From: JBDROU01 sp043809745 [NCBI: bacterium]
Lineage (GTDB): Bacteria; Elusimicrobiota; JBDRMW01
Reading direction: 5' to 3'
Length of the DNA: 60,351 nucleotides
Assembly: GCA_043809745.1 (NCBI GenBank)
Contig: JBDROU010000061.1
Span: 1 to 60,351, forward strand
Position 1 is the stretch's first letter, and each line of letters starts with the position of its first letter. A program made the position numbers and the translations under genes. Shown piece after piece: positions 31,401-33,184 of the stretch. Below the pieces are notes generated by a model. It had not been told where the DNA came from, made no database searches, and was given only the letters and a program-made list of their open reading frames with translations.

Positions 31401-32293
31401 GGTCGCCTCATCCGGATGATTCGTATGTTAAAGGTGATTATGCGGTCTCTAAAATAGTTCCGCCTGATGATCTGCTTCTGATTGACACCTGGGAGATGAC
31501 TGAAGTTTCATGGCAGGATAACGGCATAGAGCTGGAGGCTGTGGTAAGGGATCTGCTGCTTGAACATAATACCACTTATTACTTCGCAGTTAAGATGTAT
31601 AAGGATGAAGATACTTACGGCGATATCGGATATGCTCCAATCAAAATTGATTTGACGCCGCCTTCTGCACCAGGAAAGCCTACTCCATCTACATTAAAAT
31701 CCGGTCCAAGCGAAACCGGCGGATTCTATATAGGCTGGGGGCAGGCGGGTGATCAAGAATCAGGCATAGAATATTATGAGTTGCAGGAAAGAGTGGACAA
31801 TAATCCTGTATGGAGTATAGTATCTAGTTCGATTACTAAGGTACAAGAGGCTATAACAAAAAGACCATTAGGTCATTTCTATTATTACAGGGTCAGAGCA
31901 AGAAATAAAGCCGGTTCTTGGGGCGAATGGTCTGCTGGTTCGGAAGGTGCTTCAACAGGGTTGCCTCAGGAAGTAATATCAGAGGTGATGAATTATCCAA
32001 ATCCAGTGGATACAAGAAAACCCGGTTTGGAAGGTAAAACGCACATTACATATATATTGAGTGAAAATGCTGAGGTTAATATAAATATGTATGATCTGCT
32101 GGGGTATAAGGTTTTGGAATGGCATTATAGTTCGGGACAGGAAGGTGGAAAGGCAGGTTCCAATGTAATTCTGTGGGATGGAACTAATGAGGCAGGTGAT
32201 AAAGTAGCAAAAGGCGGTTATATATGCCGCATAGAAGTAAAATCCTCAAAGGGTACCAAGGTCATATTAAGGAAGATAGGAATTATTCATTAG
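2..32293 (+). CDS. Giant modular surface/secreted protein, 5'-truncated, with C-terminal YPNP/FlgD-Ig domain
   Basis: The window shows 10,763 codons. The ATG at 2 lies inside a repeat unit, because the same stretch recurs internally near 6885, so the true start is upstream. Order: about 30 Ig-like units (2-10480); a bookend domain (10481-10840); 37 units with a PGETAVPGSSTGK-type linker (10841-23875); a second bookend-like domain (from 23876); filamin/invasin-like domains to about 26410; modules with Asp-rich loops such as YKDTNNDGLF (26411-31320); fibronectin-like domains (31330-31960); and a C-terminal domain starting NYPNP and ending KIGIIH. That last domain resembles FlgD-Ig and type A sorting domains of type IX secretion substrates. 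Cys is rare, and Thr, Ser, Asp and Gly are abundant. Likely an exported fibre, adhesin or coat protein. Giant genes are known in Omnitrophota; the role here is inferred. No catalytic domain was recognised. Confidence 0.93.
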   Translation: MTNSESNIWISTAPALQNGLQYLVKMKATDVAGNVEDLDSGNQFTYDTSAPISYIQSPDESYIKELTIISGTSTDNKSLNKVQIAIIDESNNYWRGSVGGGGFQPGEHWRDVSNLNPWSYPGSTGDELPAWANETYIVKSRAIDNAQNTESPPQSKEFAFDDQSPLIGIIDPNAARESSLPTISGTASEQGSSGFENVEIRVKNNNVGKFWDGSGYNIQDIYPNRESAWFVVSSSPQWTNWYSTFTWASNTPYRVDARALDKAGNYTVTFDSYTFIYDVTPPESGVELPVNGNYVNSLPTVSGTSADTFGGTISLVEVAIKRFSDGYFFDGNDFNSSSILFVNPTGQNPWTYVNATLDTRLVSGSSYYITCQATDDAGNLENPYHQRASTFTFDNTKPTSYIQVPSQVNYNSIDTISGTASDSHTGLSEVYVSIYDETAGAWFDESGYDFTSGTELFFAATGTNTWAYTEHSVAMITAKSGHFFVVKSSCVDNSNNYQVDISTYRFRFDSVAPTGKILNPAHLSLKNSLTTISGTANDAAAGLNHIDIKIIDTTAEPDTYWNGMDLTPHSTNVVTAPGLANWNYSNLPVWQNNNGYTVVIQAVDNINNYQLPKETHTFTYDAEAPTTTVILPLEGVGYNSTTNPLNTISGTAYDQTAGVTQVDLSIRILGGLYWDGDGFDSGSEIFFESTGTTQWYYNSPEWVSGENYIIRTKGKDSLDNVQGEPYPERHFSVDNIGPTTSVVIPEDSGSYTVLPTISGTSTDDASGTQSVSIRIYNYDLLKYWDTNSWIDESTWVVCSATNPWIFTSVPDPWPSGDTYYVNSRGMDWADNYETNFETNTFVMDNIPAVGYIIIPEQDAGYNALPTITGTASDDFSGVGDVNIVIRDLSDGGKYWNGATWQVPVASQDVVGVDNWKYTAVVNYQSGHEYLVLAQAEDEAGNKQQSFTAGISSISFYFDNQPPQSRAFLPEDAGNYDHITTISGTALDDYVGVDYVKIKISYLQSGDTYYWTGTEFDSTTVTELNTEGAEDWYYTDDYISAAWTSGIIYKVESKAWDLGSNEETSWKANNFLFDTEDAIFAVLKPEAGQYYGSNKLLATISGTANDPLSGVEKVSIRIKNSIDNLYWNGDDWIGVSTWVVATSTKNWHYDSPDWVDDKVYYVYVNVLDLSGNLSENTTTSFTYDDYKPESHILNPMMAFHKAGTISTISGTSEDIGSNKSGLDKSQIAIRQGGNYWNGTVFTPSGSELWQDCNGGTAADWYYTGSTPTWVNGTTYEIKSRAIDIAQNDEVDIGSFTFVYDNSYPTVSLLEPDSAREKALPTISGTASDNSPGQIKQVNIRIKGDSGFYWDEVSRDWVIADKNNAWFVVYSSPEWNNWYSTFTWDNGSSYEINARVVDKALNYSVIYDTQTFIYDTQEPQSWVLIPSSGSYVKGVQTISGTAADAYGGVITEVRTAVKDLGLGFWWGGSSFNSGTTSYMIATGAEDWQFVFAPAAKMTDQMTSGNTYYVISKAFDDADNQETVAPSRASIFTFDELPPVSEVTIPSTTYSKSMPTLSGTVEDATSPVDYIEISIRRNGDSYWWDGDDTGVWVDSPSAVYVHHSSFTGNVWTYDVPGTGNLIWNHNYIYTIKSRGYDLPGNMENAPVKGGTQFTYDVVKPTSVVTRPVDNGYYNDTTNTLLTISGTANDSPSGIKSVRFSIRENAGPWWKESSSTFSAVSEEFMPMINQGGGVWVSTAPPIQNGYQYFVRMQAVDNAGNVEDLGDGSEFTYDTTEPDSYIKFPSAAGYNSLITISGTATDNMGVSKTWLSVRDVGGNWYDPDTGDFTDEIETFFESSGTATSWYYANIPWVNEHNYLILSKAQDVANNTETSLHSRQFWFDNEAPSCEIEFPVSAYPSSISSISGTAVDSFGGVRDVWISIQQTPPSGNYWDGGGFGATTQYFNLCAGTDSWRYDGFSGWSTNEEYRIRIKASDVVFNWSAISSTKTFIFDDQKPISGITLPEHNSYYKSSTIATISGTSDDSISGVSNVKVGILNKGTGLWWDGANFANSEKLFVNVHGGTDTWYYDINESKFQMNTQYLVQSYALDNADPNNSELDEASFAVSVDSVVFTFDIGNPTTTITLPQNDEYINETLTQITGTAQDAPAGIAQVEISICEEGGPWWNGSTFSAVSEQFHNVTTTTLPTNWSCGGITFQHGYAYRSRTRGTDKAGNVEVLGSSITFTYDVVKPTSVVTRPVPSGYYNDYNNLITTISGTAVDSPAGLAVVQFSIREAGGNWWEESESTFSATSEEFLGMINSESNIWISTAPPLQDGYQYLVKMRATDNAGNVEDLDSGTQFTYDTEKPVSYIQLPLNNKGYNSLPTVSGTAYDASSLYETRIAVQEVGGSWFKPGSGFTEASIYFFQSSGTAANWKYEGIPFENAKRYIIKTKAIDSSGLEETVGSGNFFYFDTQDPSSVIIYPEDGEVYGVGLATISGTANDNDSLVDAVYVSIREVGGNYFNGSGFVAVTEYFNIVSSTANWTYTDADLSFGTNKQYQIRSMAVDRAGNDETPSSGIAFYYDATKPTSGIMVPVNGGYYKTLTNLTGTSDDATAGVYMVEVAILNKSTSKWWNGSTFGSDNPLFIAAASTDPWNKSFIDSNWDTGVQYLVQSKATDNSDPQNVESSFSLGVDSNVFTFDDEDPLTYVLKPFHGAVLNVLDTISGTAYDDISGISNVQIAIENLNSGKWWNQGGSSFSSVGMNLYNMTLLGGATWFYSATVVYETQTDYRVYMKGIDNATQEQTVLSSSTFTYDITEPNTGITNPANGAKIKTLANISGTSNDTYGVIGVSVSIREAGGPWWDQGFSTFNSPSEIYYSATNVNPWFWASPALISGKSYQIQSKAFDTASNEETTPANISFTFDNTEPNSEVVYPSQNSFFKSLTMITGTANDGTTQITKVEVSVERISDGYYWNGFVWIAGPTPTYISQGATYVAGVWTLSSQIGFTTDNTEYQIKCRATDEANNVETAIGAGHKMTYDITPPVVQLQKPLDSQLYKELPTISGTADDPNLYASGLSGVAVRIKDISENQYWDGDSFVDPIPDDEIWNVAAGTDSWMYTDVPTPWSNKQYQVNVKVTDVPGNVSVLYATSTFIFDSQKPVSYTTAPANGASVNSLQTISGTAYDENDISIIKVRIHRLGNDDYWDGTGWSASSDNWRNAEGSGGGVVDWTYTNTKFQDGAPSYAWESGKNYEIISKALDEANNSQVNFSTVTFKFDNDPPISGIKAPADNGTHSVVKPLATLSGTSTDAHTDVGSVNLSILEIETGNFFNGASFLNGTTVYFVAAGTDNWTYSDPDLSFTHPRHYKVRVYAEDIVGNAEGLDSGNTFIYDIQKPLSEITTPLTNDILENPNYITGTASDAHSGVQKVQISIRIDYIPLGTNTGEDRFFDPDTWDPVSESSFSSVAEMWLDTDGTSSWDYGTTDIWISGFKYWVRSKAIDQGNNVEDNADIGNGNNFTVTLACTHLACSGVSSPHTAGTLTTVTVDALDKNEDRALSYDGTVFFDIDNNSGPETPGDGLPDNYTFVEGHPGYHVFSNEVQLRKAANRSLRVRDLSDPGESIILSGVQSPIVVNADVAVDLQVLAQGEIPQPGKTTAPVGKSSTPDAQTAGEIFPVTVNCVDQYYNINNSSEPTVSVTTSDPFDTDPGDVALLGGSNTVNVTMYRGGGNETVTAYLKPSSQDTSANIPIEANTAQKFQIIMPGETAVPGSSTGKTGTPTDQQVGVAITITVNACDQWFNLNTTVNPEVTLATSDNFDSEPSPKNLTSGSTTFNLTLLTASTHTVTASGGYTQYVTPDPVSVDPSDPTQLQVIVPGETAVPGSSTGKTGSPAQLFAGTTYQITVNLVDYRYNVVGSTSPMPVVSVTTSDSNDDEPMPAGLGAGTGTREFGVNMITAGNRSITATDTTTGKNPDTVNNIPVTYGQAKKLQLLVPDQTADPGTPTGKAGSIVSQTAGTAFTVTVNATDNYWNKVSTDTRIVEIDTSDSFDSEPAAVALGTYGIGGQITFNVILKTAQAADITAKDIDVVVPQLSSQTVNIADVQVNEPTKLQVLLPGETAVPGSSTGQSGTPNTLQAGTNYTITVNVTDNNFNKVLESGATVQITTTDQYDTEPSTNTLTDGTRTFTINLHTASTQTLTATHMGGGYIEDVSSEYTVIPDDLTRLQILLPGETAIPGKTAVPSGKTGTPSARTAGEQFAVTVNATDDYFNLITSTEPYISVTTTDEFDSEPSSQQLQSGTTTFNVTLVTAGTKQLTATDGPGGLINNTSPNVTVNPNAAYKLQLILPGETAVPGSSTGKDGTPAAQTAGANFTVTVNLVDDNWNPVNAPSGGVNLSMTTTDPNDDNDPNTFSLPESQSQVTRNHDLVTATTNGWELTVEDVDENYLEDTSPSVNVDPNTGSDLYLLLLLPGETSNPGTGTGKSGTPSQQTAGAQFSMTVHSCDLKYNIIDDNPLVNINTNSPFASSVTPATLNQGTGVFSITLVKAATSTIITGDDTPPSSQLGLDYDSYDSPEFTIKTSSQTKLQVLLPGETALPGSSTGKDGTPDVQTAGESFIVTVNGTDNYFNKISTAQASVRIDTDDPFDTESADQSLVSGSTYFMVTLVTNGDHGITVTDIDGEPLAPQTSPDITVEANSAVKLHLLVPGETAVPGSSTGKSGSPTARTAGVKFKVTVQGVDDNFNLDASAAGTIHMVTDDEYDSEPSNQPLIGGTTTFDVTFRTAGSRQIQVTDLDGSPLSAATVLSINTNPNTGIKLQVLVPDQTHKPGKSPYTGNTGGYESSISSRTAGSEFTVTVMVTDTYWNLVISTQTITLTTSDPNDIEPSPQPLVSGSTTFSVTVLTATDTLKITATDNDPALPTYSLYTTQNIPVDPNEPTKLRLLVPDQVRYPGTIGGKTGSIANQTAGQAFGVTIDATDDYGNLTSAAPTVTVTTDDEYDSPDPRSVPLINGTSTFSMILNTAKDTNILAEDSDGELPDLNQQDVDLTIDADSDEYRLQILVPGETAVPGSATGKSGTPTQRIAGESFLATVKAVDNRYNVVENHSPSVALTTTDPNDSGDPYGTSLPAAGWTTINVTVVTASTFTATVDDDGEGDDYIPDTSPQVSVIPNNIDRLQVLLPGETASPGKPPYADNTGGKNGTPNLQVSNSSFTVTVRATDAYWNLVSTASTNVTLTTDDDFDTPTQQVDTLSSGKKTFELTLVTAGTSTVTAAGGGLSQGLSEEVTVDHGVPTRIQILVPGETAVPGSTAGKYGTVSQQVAGSTFTVTVNLTDQRFNLVDSGYSMPQVYLTTNDLYDSHPATSTLTSGTKTYNINLRTYNMSPGWYITATDVNPGTYTAQVSSAVPVTFGSPYRIQVLMPGETAVPGSATGKSGSPTDRMAGVAFSVTVRLVDKDYNMVTSPGGVMPTVDIITSTDDFDIDPSNKQLESGTTYYTLTLVTAKSDHQIDVETVGSPNYINDATPLFNVFPNDDITPTQRRLQVLLPGETAVPGSSTGKDGTPDNQTAGTPFTITVNACDNWYNINPDFNPEATLDTTDLYDTEPNNKTLSSGTTTFSLTLITASTQTVYLAAAAGGYLTDTSEEVAVDAANGQKLLVFLPGQTYVPGYIGGSGKSGSVNNQTAGVSFNATVRAVDNYYNIVNDGSIIEIDTSDAFDTEPNNQALQSGTTVFALVFRTASSNSSVGAKDTEVPELSSQTVSGLNIQTNEATRLQILLPSETAVPGSTTGKSGVPSTRSAGQVFTVTVNLTDDYYNLVALNEPDVEIDTSDPNDSEPSNKILNNGTTTFAITLFTATTGQTITAIDDDGVGETYITDISPEFDVNPSTATKLLIIAPGETATPGINPGKSGSPVNQTAGAQFEITVNACDNKWNLAVSTATINITTTDPNDTHPTSAALVGGEKVFLITLLTANTTSGWDITAQDAGGTLNSAQINSLITTANTCTRLLMAVPNQTFNPGTLTGLQGSISSSFVVGSTFTVTVRATDDWWNIVPSSNPMVYVKTTDPFDVHPDTVSLSSGEHIYDINFHTVGAWDVTASTDDANPIDQYTRDDIDVVVGSAVKLQVLVAGETAVPGSSTGKSGTPDLQTSNQNFNVTVNVVDQYFNRNQLANAQVHLVSNDPFFLPPTNKATSNGQTVFSNVVMITANQSPGWVVTVSTTAGGNYAPDNSAPVPVQPGAAVKLLVLAPGETAVSGSAAGKTGTPSGKVAGVSFPVTVNASDINYNLVSSAGDEISITTNDSFDVHPATHNLTNGTTTFNITLVTAKTSVVTASASGLTSGNSGNIVVGYNTPYKLQVILPGETAVPGSSTGKTGTPSARTAGIPFNVTLNSVDQWWNVTNGSSTITVTSDDPFDAGDPYDVDLDNGSEEFSWNLVTANLSPGWNLTAEDNDATAPNHFSIVSASVTVNPGSASKLQALMPGETSVPGSSTGKNGSPSDQTAGVSFEVTVNACDATWNIDTTENSVVSIQTTDGFYTPPSNQILQSGTTTFMLTLITAATHQITVQDTDAPLLTQMKTPEFNLVPDNATKLQVLLPGETAVPGSATGKTGTPSTQNTDNNFVVTVNAVDDYFNVDTTEVSQVRLDTSDPYDVHPATRSLTAGTTTFSINIYTASQTYVTGVDTELPYIASSDSVNFNVNPGAMNRLQVLLPNQIPVPGSPTGKSGTPVDQMVDSEFNLTVRVTDSHWNKVSQGVMPNVTVLTSDPFNSRCSFPLGNPLPLVAGTRQFSAVMVTASTATITANGTYTPGISSEFTLTASTATKLQVLLPGETAVPGSSTGKTGTPNNQTAGTAFIVTVNGVDDQFNINTSAAAEVEITTTDSFDTEPAAKDLTNGTTTFSLAFVSKNINHYVYANDIDGDSLTASTSTVLNVEARHAIKLQVIVPGETAVPGSTTGKNGTPNQFTAGVQFTVTVNTVDEYYNVNSTETATVHLVTTDPFDTEPVNKAVVGSDTMLVTLLRAATAAITLTDVDAYPLASDSSPELTVNPESTAKKLQLLVPGETAVPGSTTGKVGTPTTRTAGQAFTATVKGVDTYWNVVPTEGSIIHLTTTDEFDSPVADKSLINGTTYFSVTLITAATAQITVTDIDAPLMTQSVSPNINVESGDAVKLQILLPGETAVPGSSAGKTGTPIDQNTDDSFTITVNAVDAYFNLDTDDVSYIGIQTSDIYDVDPDSKTLISGSVTFDNVHIYTATDTYVTAKDSGFSLEIGTSAVFGVDVGSRTKLQVLLPGELNEAGSSTGKSGTPDAQTAGTEFNVTVNLTDSHWNVTPTTTSVSVSMTSTDLHDAQCTYSLNRVMSLFSSGTRTWGVTLLTVSTGTVFTADTGVYTDGVSTNVVVSPGSPTKLLVVADGEVLEQGKTQAPYGRANTPVSQTAGTAFNFSVYATDNNYNHVTGVSQSAINITTSDTTDVDPGNVEMVGGVLVSTATVRVAQGTTILAIDNDAELPALQQHESTSFSINPSTPSHLQILAPGEVSQPGTIPGRSGSPTNRTAGISFTVTVNAVDGYWNVTDSTPLISVVTGDPNDTNPTMARISGSQTFGCTMITASTFTITAADIDGEAPTLTSHETQEIRVLPGVATKLHVVVPGETIAGGTPTGKSGSPTQRTAGQAFAITAAITDVYFNPKPNAAVDIRASSPLDPFDYEPSTRAVNTTTGLEMFTFTLMKNSTSHYIRVEDADIVWPPYPLADSSIFEVKPGNPEGLQILLPGETAVPGSGTFPFGGKSGSTEDHVAGESFIVTVNLVDHYFNRVSLGSMPGITIDSNDQFAVEPDTQSLVLGSQNFYVTLKTAATSHILTANDIDEVYSSILSDQFTVNASTATRLLVLLPGETAIPGSSTGKMGTPSNSLANVQVIATVNLCDDYFNPVESGATMPQVDLTTWDPLDTEPDPNLLFSGTNIFSLKPLSSSTTWKVVATDINPGTYQSSTSTAKVVYPTNIHHLHIVDYPSQATAGAPISFKLQSHDQYHNLLSTGPNLYTYHVNFEAETFGNPVQNPELPSEYQFTALDAGEHTFTNLTQLKRAGDRWVKAYQSNPLFAAISSERAGYSTQPTITITAGSAGKFIVYPDTPVEVPAGAQGSPGKRQITAELADGFDNVIKSSGIVVDLSVVNVYGSTGTINEEIPGIPPTYVEVSTAETDVNGRIGEDPAIYYFISTKASDYAQIQVSTATITNNSARMTTTGGAPDGLYFSQAPAETIAGIETTEFIVARRDYFGNDTKQGDTIINFNSSSSGLNKAFRAGGMDIGSLIIFNGSYSKNFSYYDTYSSTPSGEDDRTGSWVIQAYNSALSEDATAYLVVNPDATQKVAFDNDQRELIAGRLVDSGGIVRNFEIELQDVHGNPTIIDATIPVDLTTNADGSFANDVVLISTAPGGPSFDFNNGNYSFSVASNPFIPTSTVYVTTDTYATTFYYIDKKASNSYQVTKPTLTATENAGRAWGPGAQSVDVQPNYAIKLGIDQSSPTGLEAGTTSQIFTFMIKDRYDNPTPVILSYTGGAGSLDFTLRSTSSGSYKFASPHSTSTYSDGDGFATIALGKSTTTFFYYDVKEGTHTIEIACPSNPGWLKETRDIYVSPTDPTKLEFISDPQRLIAGTTSQLMILQARDKYNNPAKLTAVLGPQSLKVIGSSDREYYSIDGYNFIQNSIQFTMPYDPNVNYSSASFYYRDEAAGNNSITVENLSDPSWVDAIQISTITNTDAHHLEIAHPLEADINANVTITVSAYDTYGNLCTGDPINGKYYTGRTSYTFEATLSTETAIFLNPGNWDVWTEADQGVNMFDFIDTTVQTVKFYAVDAVAPSIMSPNPTDLEMHLRGAWLSRKNGFDNPLNIYQGQGILEEIEKRSPAAIECISLQSNSTSANWNQLTISRVSSSTLTSGYIVEAGLYKNVNLNDIFEDPEYGGVDEFISSTTFSGDTAVFNFPGNEQVISATAQEYFITVRVSVDESVIGKTFGVGIYNVGNLQPLSVAQNNFPLEGVPSMVLSSPAKIVVTPIEIMITYLTSDVDIADTFLPVSTTDGFSLNNNVIIDQEVITYNNNPSSSSLNLGTTSLIRGIDGTDPAFHVAGSSVSIYAAQGQRYVPVIKLLMETTKFSIKWDKLRVQRTGSIYCLDSDIEEVYVYKDVNGTGAFETGDERVSLIDEQYYFGKDGEVRKVLIDLEDRGADKTYQTITTTPQIYFVVYKINSNANYTYEQDGSTTSVTFGAKFVEDDFIVIEPGGISNTNFPPGVGIQSVKNDIYPTRDALVINSGAQGGGSGPVSTVVQGEINVPVEKLVMSAGSNGVIWQSIRVDFYGNGEPTNAARINIYKDTNNDGLFNIANDTLLTSTTDVFNSSGTAWIKVCEPDRKSEEPDKQGVYLTQNEFRAFFITYDIDYYAGAGSDANLVGLIINNTSYFTVGGFDYIDGGSVLSPMWSLISNTDEYADQVTCTPEVLVANELVQGTLNAPIARINMDTNHSQAFFEGLRIVSTGTIPNDMLDNFIDSIKLYRDDGDTNFEPLSGDILVTSGAFDGAGVYNMSMNEIVDTNSRNYFISFDIDNFAPIEDPQGLPYTVGLSIDTTFYFDLGSSPHQDYMSTSNIPFFTPFDTSTTTPKAIVVVKQQNVQVQVVDKTYATLASDISAVDDVISVDDNRTFPDPTEGDPVRISIGNEIIEYTSKPDDQTLGGCTRGVLKSEAAPHTSGSKVTLVATQGLQDFVMLKIRAQSDDYPVRLLSYRCKRNDFFSLDTDNNDVDAVQFWVDNVPIGTFGVEDTLAGTGVFGNDGLRYCKINFSEVVNIKPGTQGGSDYWVTFDIASSAANDDNPDLNQYINLGFDNIGSAFGVSDRHLLTDNTPGTLTGWKTGYPKVKPTVDFLVVENLTSKIDPTKLIQGKDKLLILSFDLKVASITPRAVKWEKVCVQRKGSAAIGEVVRNLYIYYDANGSGDLELEGDTPDFPVNTGSAFGSNEYLWLSKRVGIANVEQAMEIKPAPKTFFIVADILDNAPINETFSLAISTGIVPGTSDYFFTMAEPDVLDEDSYAHFESDLAVILEYEDVVYVNPPKDPDGKSLSMDQSKFLTSTPIYQGDTNVKMLGFSMMVDQSDAYWTQLIVSFRSSQGESDAVKSVKIYRDDGDGTFESAEDTLISGDLDWVFFGRTVTIILPESEVIQKKSKNFWVVYDISPTAKANNFVGMYLDPASAFRMSTDAETESITVSLSEGMEEFISTQLQVMPIRVSYVSLESFVNDPEFTIERMIDPTCNAGDTNKFIYGFGIRPNVNNITLDDLAVYQTGTIRSSIPGQPGAGNGDIAKITVYMSSNVVNNGLVTRDAFGDYNLVCSSTVVGYTLFDTHLSPPLYSLGHDGIGYIDLNATISADTTTFFFITVDLGEWNYDRYGSGQVTYTTNNHRVGLNVAFINAEGGSYYLTLDPPSAIYEKGTDGLVASADRMIAIREIGTPRAPIVNCPEWWNHPDELETSWSPHPDDSYVKGDYAVSKIVPPDDLLLIDTWEMTEVSWQDNGIELEAVVRDLLLEHNTTYYFAVKMYKDEDTYGDIGYAPIKIDLTPPSAPGKPTPSTLKSGPSETGGFYIGWGQAGDQESGIEYYELQERVDNNPVWSIVSSSITKVQEAITKRPLGHFYYYRVRARNKAGSWGEWSAGSEGASTGLPQEVISEVMNYPNPVDTRKPGLEGKTHITYILSENAEVNINMYDLLGYKVLEWHYSSGQEGGKAGSNVILWDGTNEAGDKVAKGGYICRIEVKSSKGTKVILRKIGIIH
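4958..8368 (+). repeat. Higher-order duplication: two five-unit Ig blocks of about 1.7 kb
   Basis: Units 15-19 (4958-6667) and 20-24 (6668-8368) match unit for unit. The first unit of each begins with VVKPTSVVTRPV and contains STAPPxQxGYQY. The fourth unit of each has QYLVQSxAxDN followed by an extra Asp-rich insert before VFTFD. Block lengths are 1710 and 1701 bases. Synonymous sites differ widely, so the duplication is old. Confidence 0.75.
10841..23875 (+). repeat. Array of 37 units with conserved PGETAVPGSSTGK linker
   Basis: Thirty-seven linkers of the form LQVLxPGETAVPGSSTGKxGTP were counted, with an average spacing of about 352 bases (117 residues). After each linker come an AGxxFxVTVNAVDxxxN strand, a TTxDxFDxEP loop with conserved acidic residues, a GTTTFxxTL strand and a TAxD strand. 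The fold is probably an immunoglobulin-like beta sandwich. A few units carry longer linkers, for example near 12600, 14390 and 15450. Confidence 0.9.
26411..31320 (+). repeat. Array of about six or seven modules with calcium-type acidic loops
   Basis: A strand ending IYKD or IYRD is followed by an acidic loop (DVNGTGAF near 27410, DTNNDGLF near 27970, DDGDTNF near 28505, DANGSGDL near 29790, DDGDGTF near 30360). The spacing of these modules is irregular. The loops look like Asp/Asn-rich calcium sites. Two copies of another small domain ending in TRG-x-H-x-GS-V are inserted, at about 27040-27280 and 28860-29115. Confidence 0.65.
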
Positions 32294-32379
32294 ACGTCTT
32301 AATAGACACTATACAGTCATTTATAACAAAATATGGTAGTTAATGGTAAAATATAGCATATAAATTGACAAAATAACCC

Positions 32380-32408
32380 TTGACAAATGAGGTTTCTGGG
32401 GTTAAACT
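32380..32408 (+). promoter_or_regulatory. Sigma-70-type promoter of the riboswitch operon
   Basis: TTGACA at 32380-32385 and TAAACT at 32403-32408 are separated by 17 bases. Transcription would start near 32415, upstream of the riboswitch aptamer. Confidence 0.6.
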
Positions 32409-32486
32409 TATAGCGAAGCCAATTTACATTATTTAACCGGTTATGATGTGAGTTGCAGCAGTTTGCTGAATGTTCTTTAAAGTAGC

Positions 32487-32597
32487 ATATGTTTTACCGA
32501 TAATGGCAAACTCCGAGTAATCGGAGGACGCAAAGCCACGGGGCCCAAACTACCCTTCTGATGTGTGGGTAGAATGGCTAGCCGGGTTACCGAAGTA
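32487..32597 (+). ncRNA. Cyclic di-GMP-I (GEMM) riboswitch aptamer
   Basis: The sequence has the hallmark GEMM elements in order. GGCAAACTCCGA is followed by a GTAA tetraloop and TCGGAGGACGCAAAGCC, which closes the first hairpin. A second hairpin follows, built from GGGCCCAAACTACCC and GGGTAGAATGGC, and then AGCCGGGTTACCG. The GNRA loop and the CCCAAAC receptor-like segment match the known tertiary contact of this class. It lies in the leader of the gene at 32785. Ends are approximate. Confidence 0.9.
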
Positions 32598-32702
32598 GTT
32601 ATAACACTCTTCTTTGAGAAGTGTTTTCGAAGAGAGATGCGGCTGTACATGTGGAGTATCGTATGCACAGTTACGCTATGTTTCTTACGGTAATCTAACT
32701 AG

Positions 32703-32739
32703 CCGAAATGTCCTTAAAAAAGGATGATTCGGTTTTTTT
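32703..32739 (+). terminator. Riboswitch expression-platform intrinsic terminator
   Basis: CCGAA (32703-32707) pairs with TTCGG (32728-32732), and TCCTT (32711-32715) pairs with AAGGA (32720-32724), around a short A loop. Seven T residues follow (32733-32739). An upstream strand at 32576-32592, inside the aptamer, can pair with 32688-32704 at 15 of 17 positions (counting G-U pairs), which would be the competing structure. Confidence 0.8.
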
Positions 32740-32784
32740 ATTACCAAAAGAAACAAGGGTTATATACAAACATAGGAGGAGTAT

Positions 32785-33183
32785 ATGTTCCTCTCTAGAG
32801 TATTAATGAAAGTTGTAGCTGCATCTCTAATTATAATACTTGCTGCATTAGTACTTTACAGCCTGCCGCAAGAAAAAATCGCCAGTTTCTTCAGTTATCC
32901 AAATCCATTTGATTCCCGCAAACAATCTGCAAAAATCTACTATTATCTGAACACTAATTCACATGTGAGTATGAAGATATATGACGCATTTGGAATGCTC
33001 GTAAAGGAGTATAGCTTTAATGAAGGAACCGGAAGTGGAAGCAAGGGATGGAACAAGGTTATCTGGGACGGTGAAAATGAAAACGGTGATAAGGTTGGTA
33101 AAGGCGGGTACATCTGTTACCTTGAGACAGAATCTGGAGGGCAGTTATCCAAATCGTACCATAAGATCGGGGTGATTCACTAA
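32785..33183 (+). CDS. Membrane-anchored or secreted mini-protein with a single YPNP/FlgD-Ig domain
   Basis: 132 aa, preceded by AGGAGGAGTAT, a strong ribosome site. Residues 5-27 form a hydrophobic signal or anchor. From residue 35 the protein is just one domain: FFSYPNPFDSRK, MKIYDAFGMLV, VIWDGENENGDKVGKGGY, and a terminal KIGVIH. This matches the last domain of the giant protein (NYPNP, ILWDGTNEAGDKVAKGGY, KIGIIH) almost strand for strand. FlgD-Ig/type A domains act as sorting signals on type IX-type cargo. A protein made only of such a domain could be a receptor, plug or co-factor that interacts with the transport system. It is the first gene behind the c-di-GMP riboswitch, and its stop lies one base before the PorV-like start. 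Confidence 0.85.
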   Translation: MFLSRVLMKVVAASLIIILAALVLYSLPQEKIASFFSYPNPFDSRKQSAKIYYYLNTNSHVSMKIYDAFGMLVKEYSFNEGTGSGSKGWNKVIWDGENENGDKVGKGGYICYLETESGGQLSKSYHKIGVIH

Positions 33184-33184
33184 T

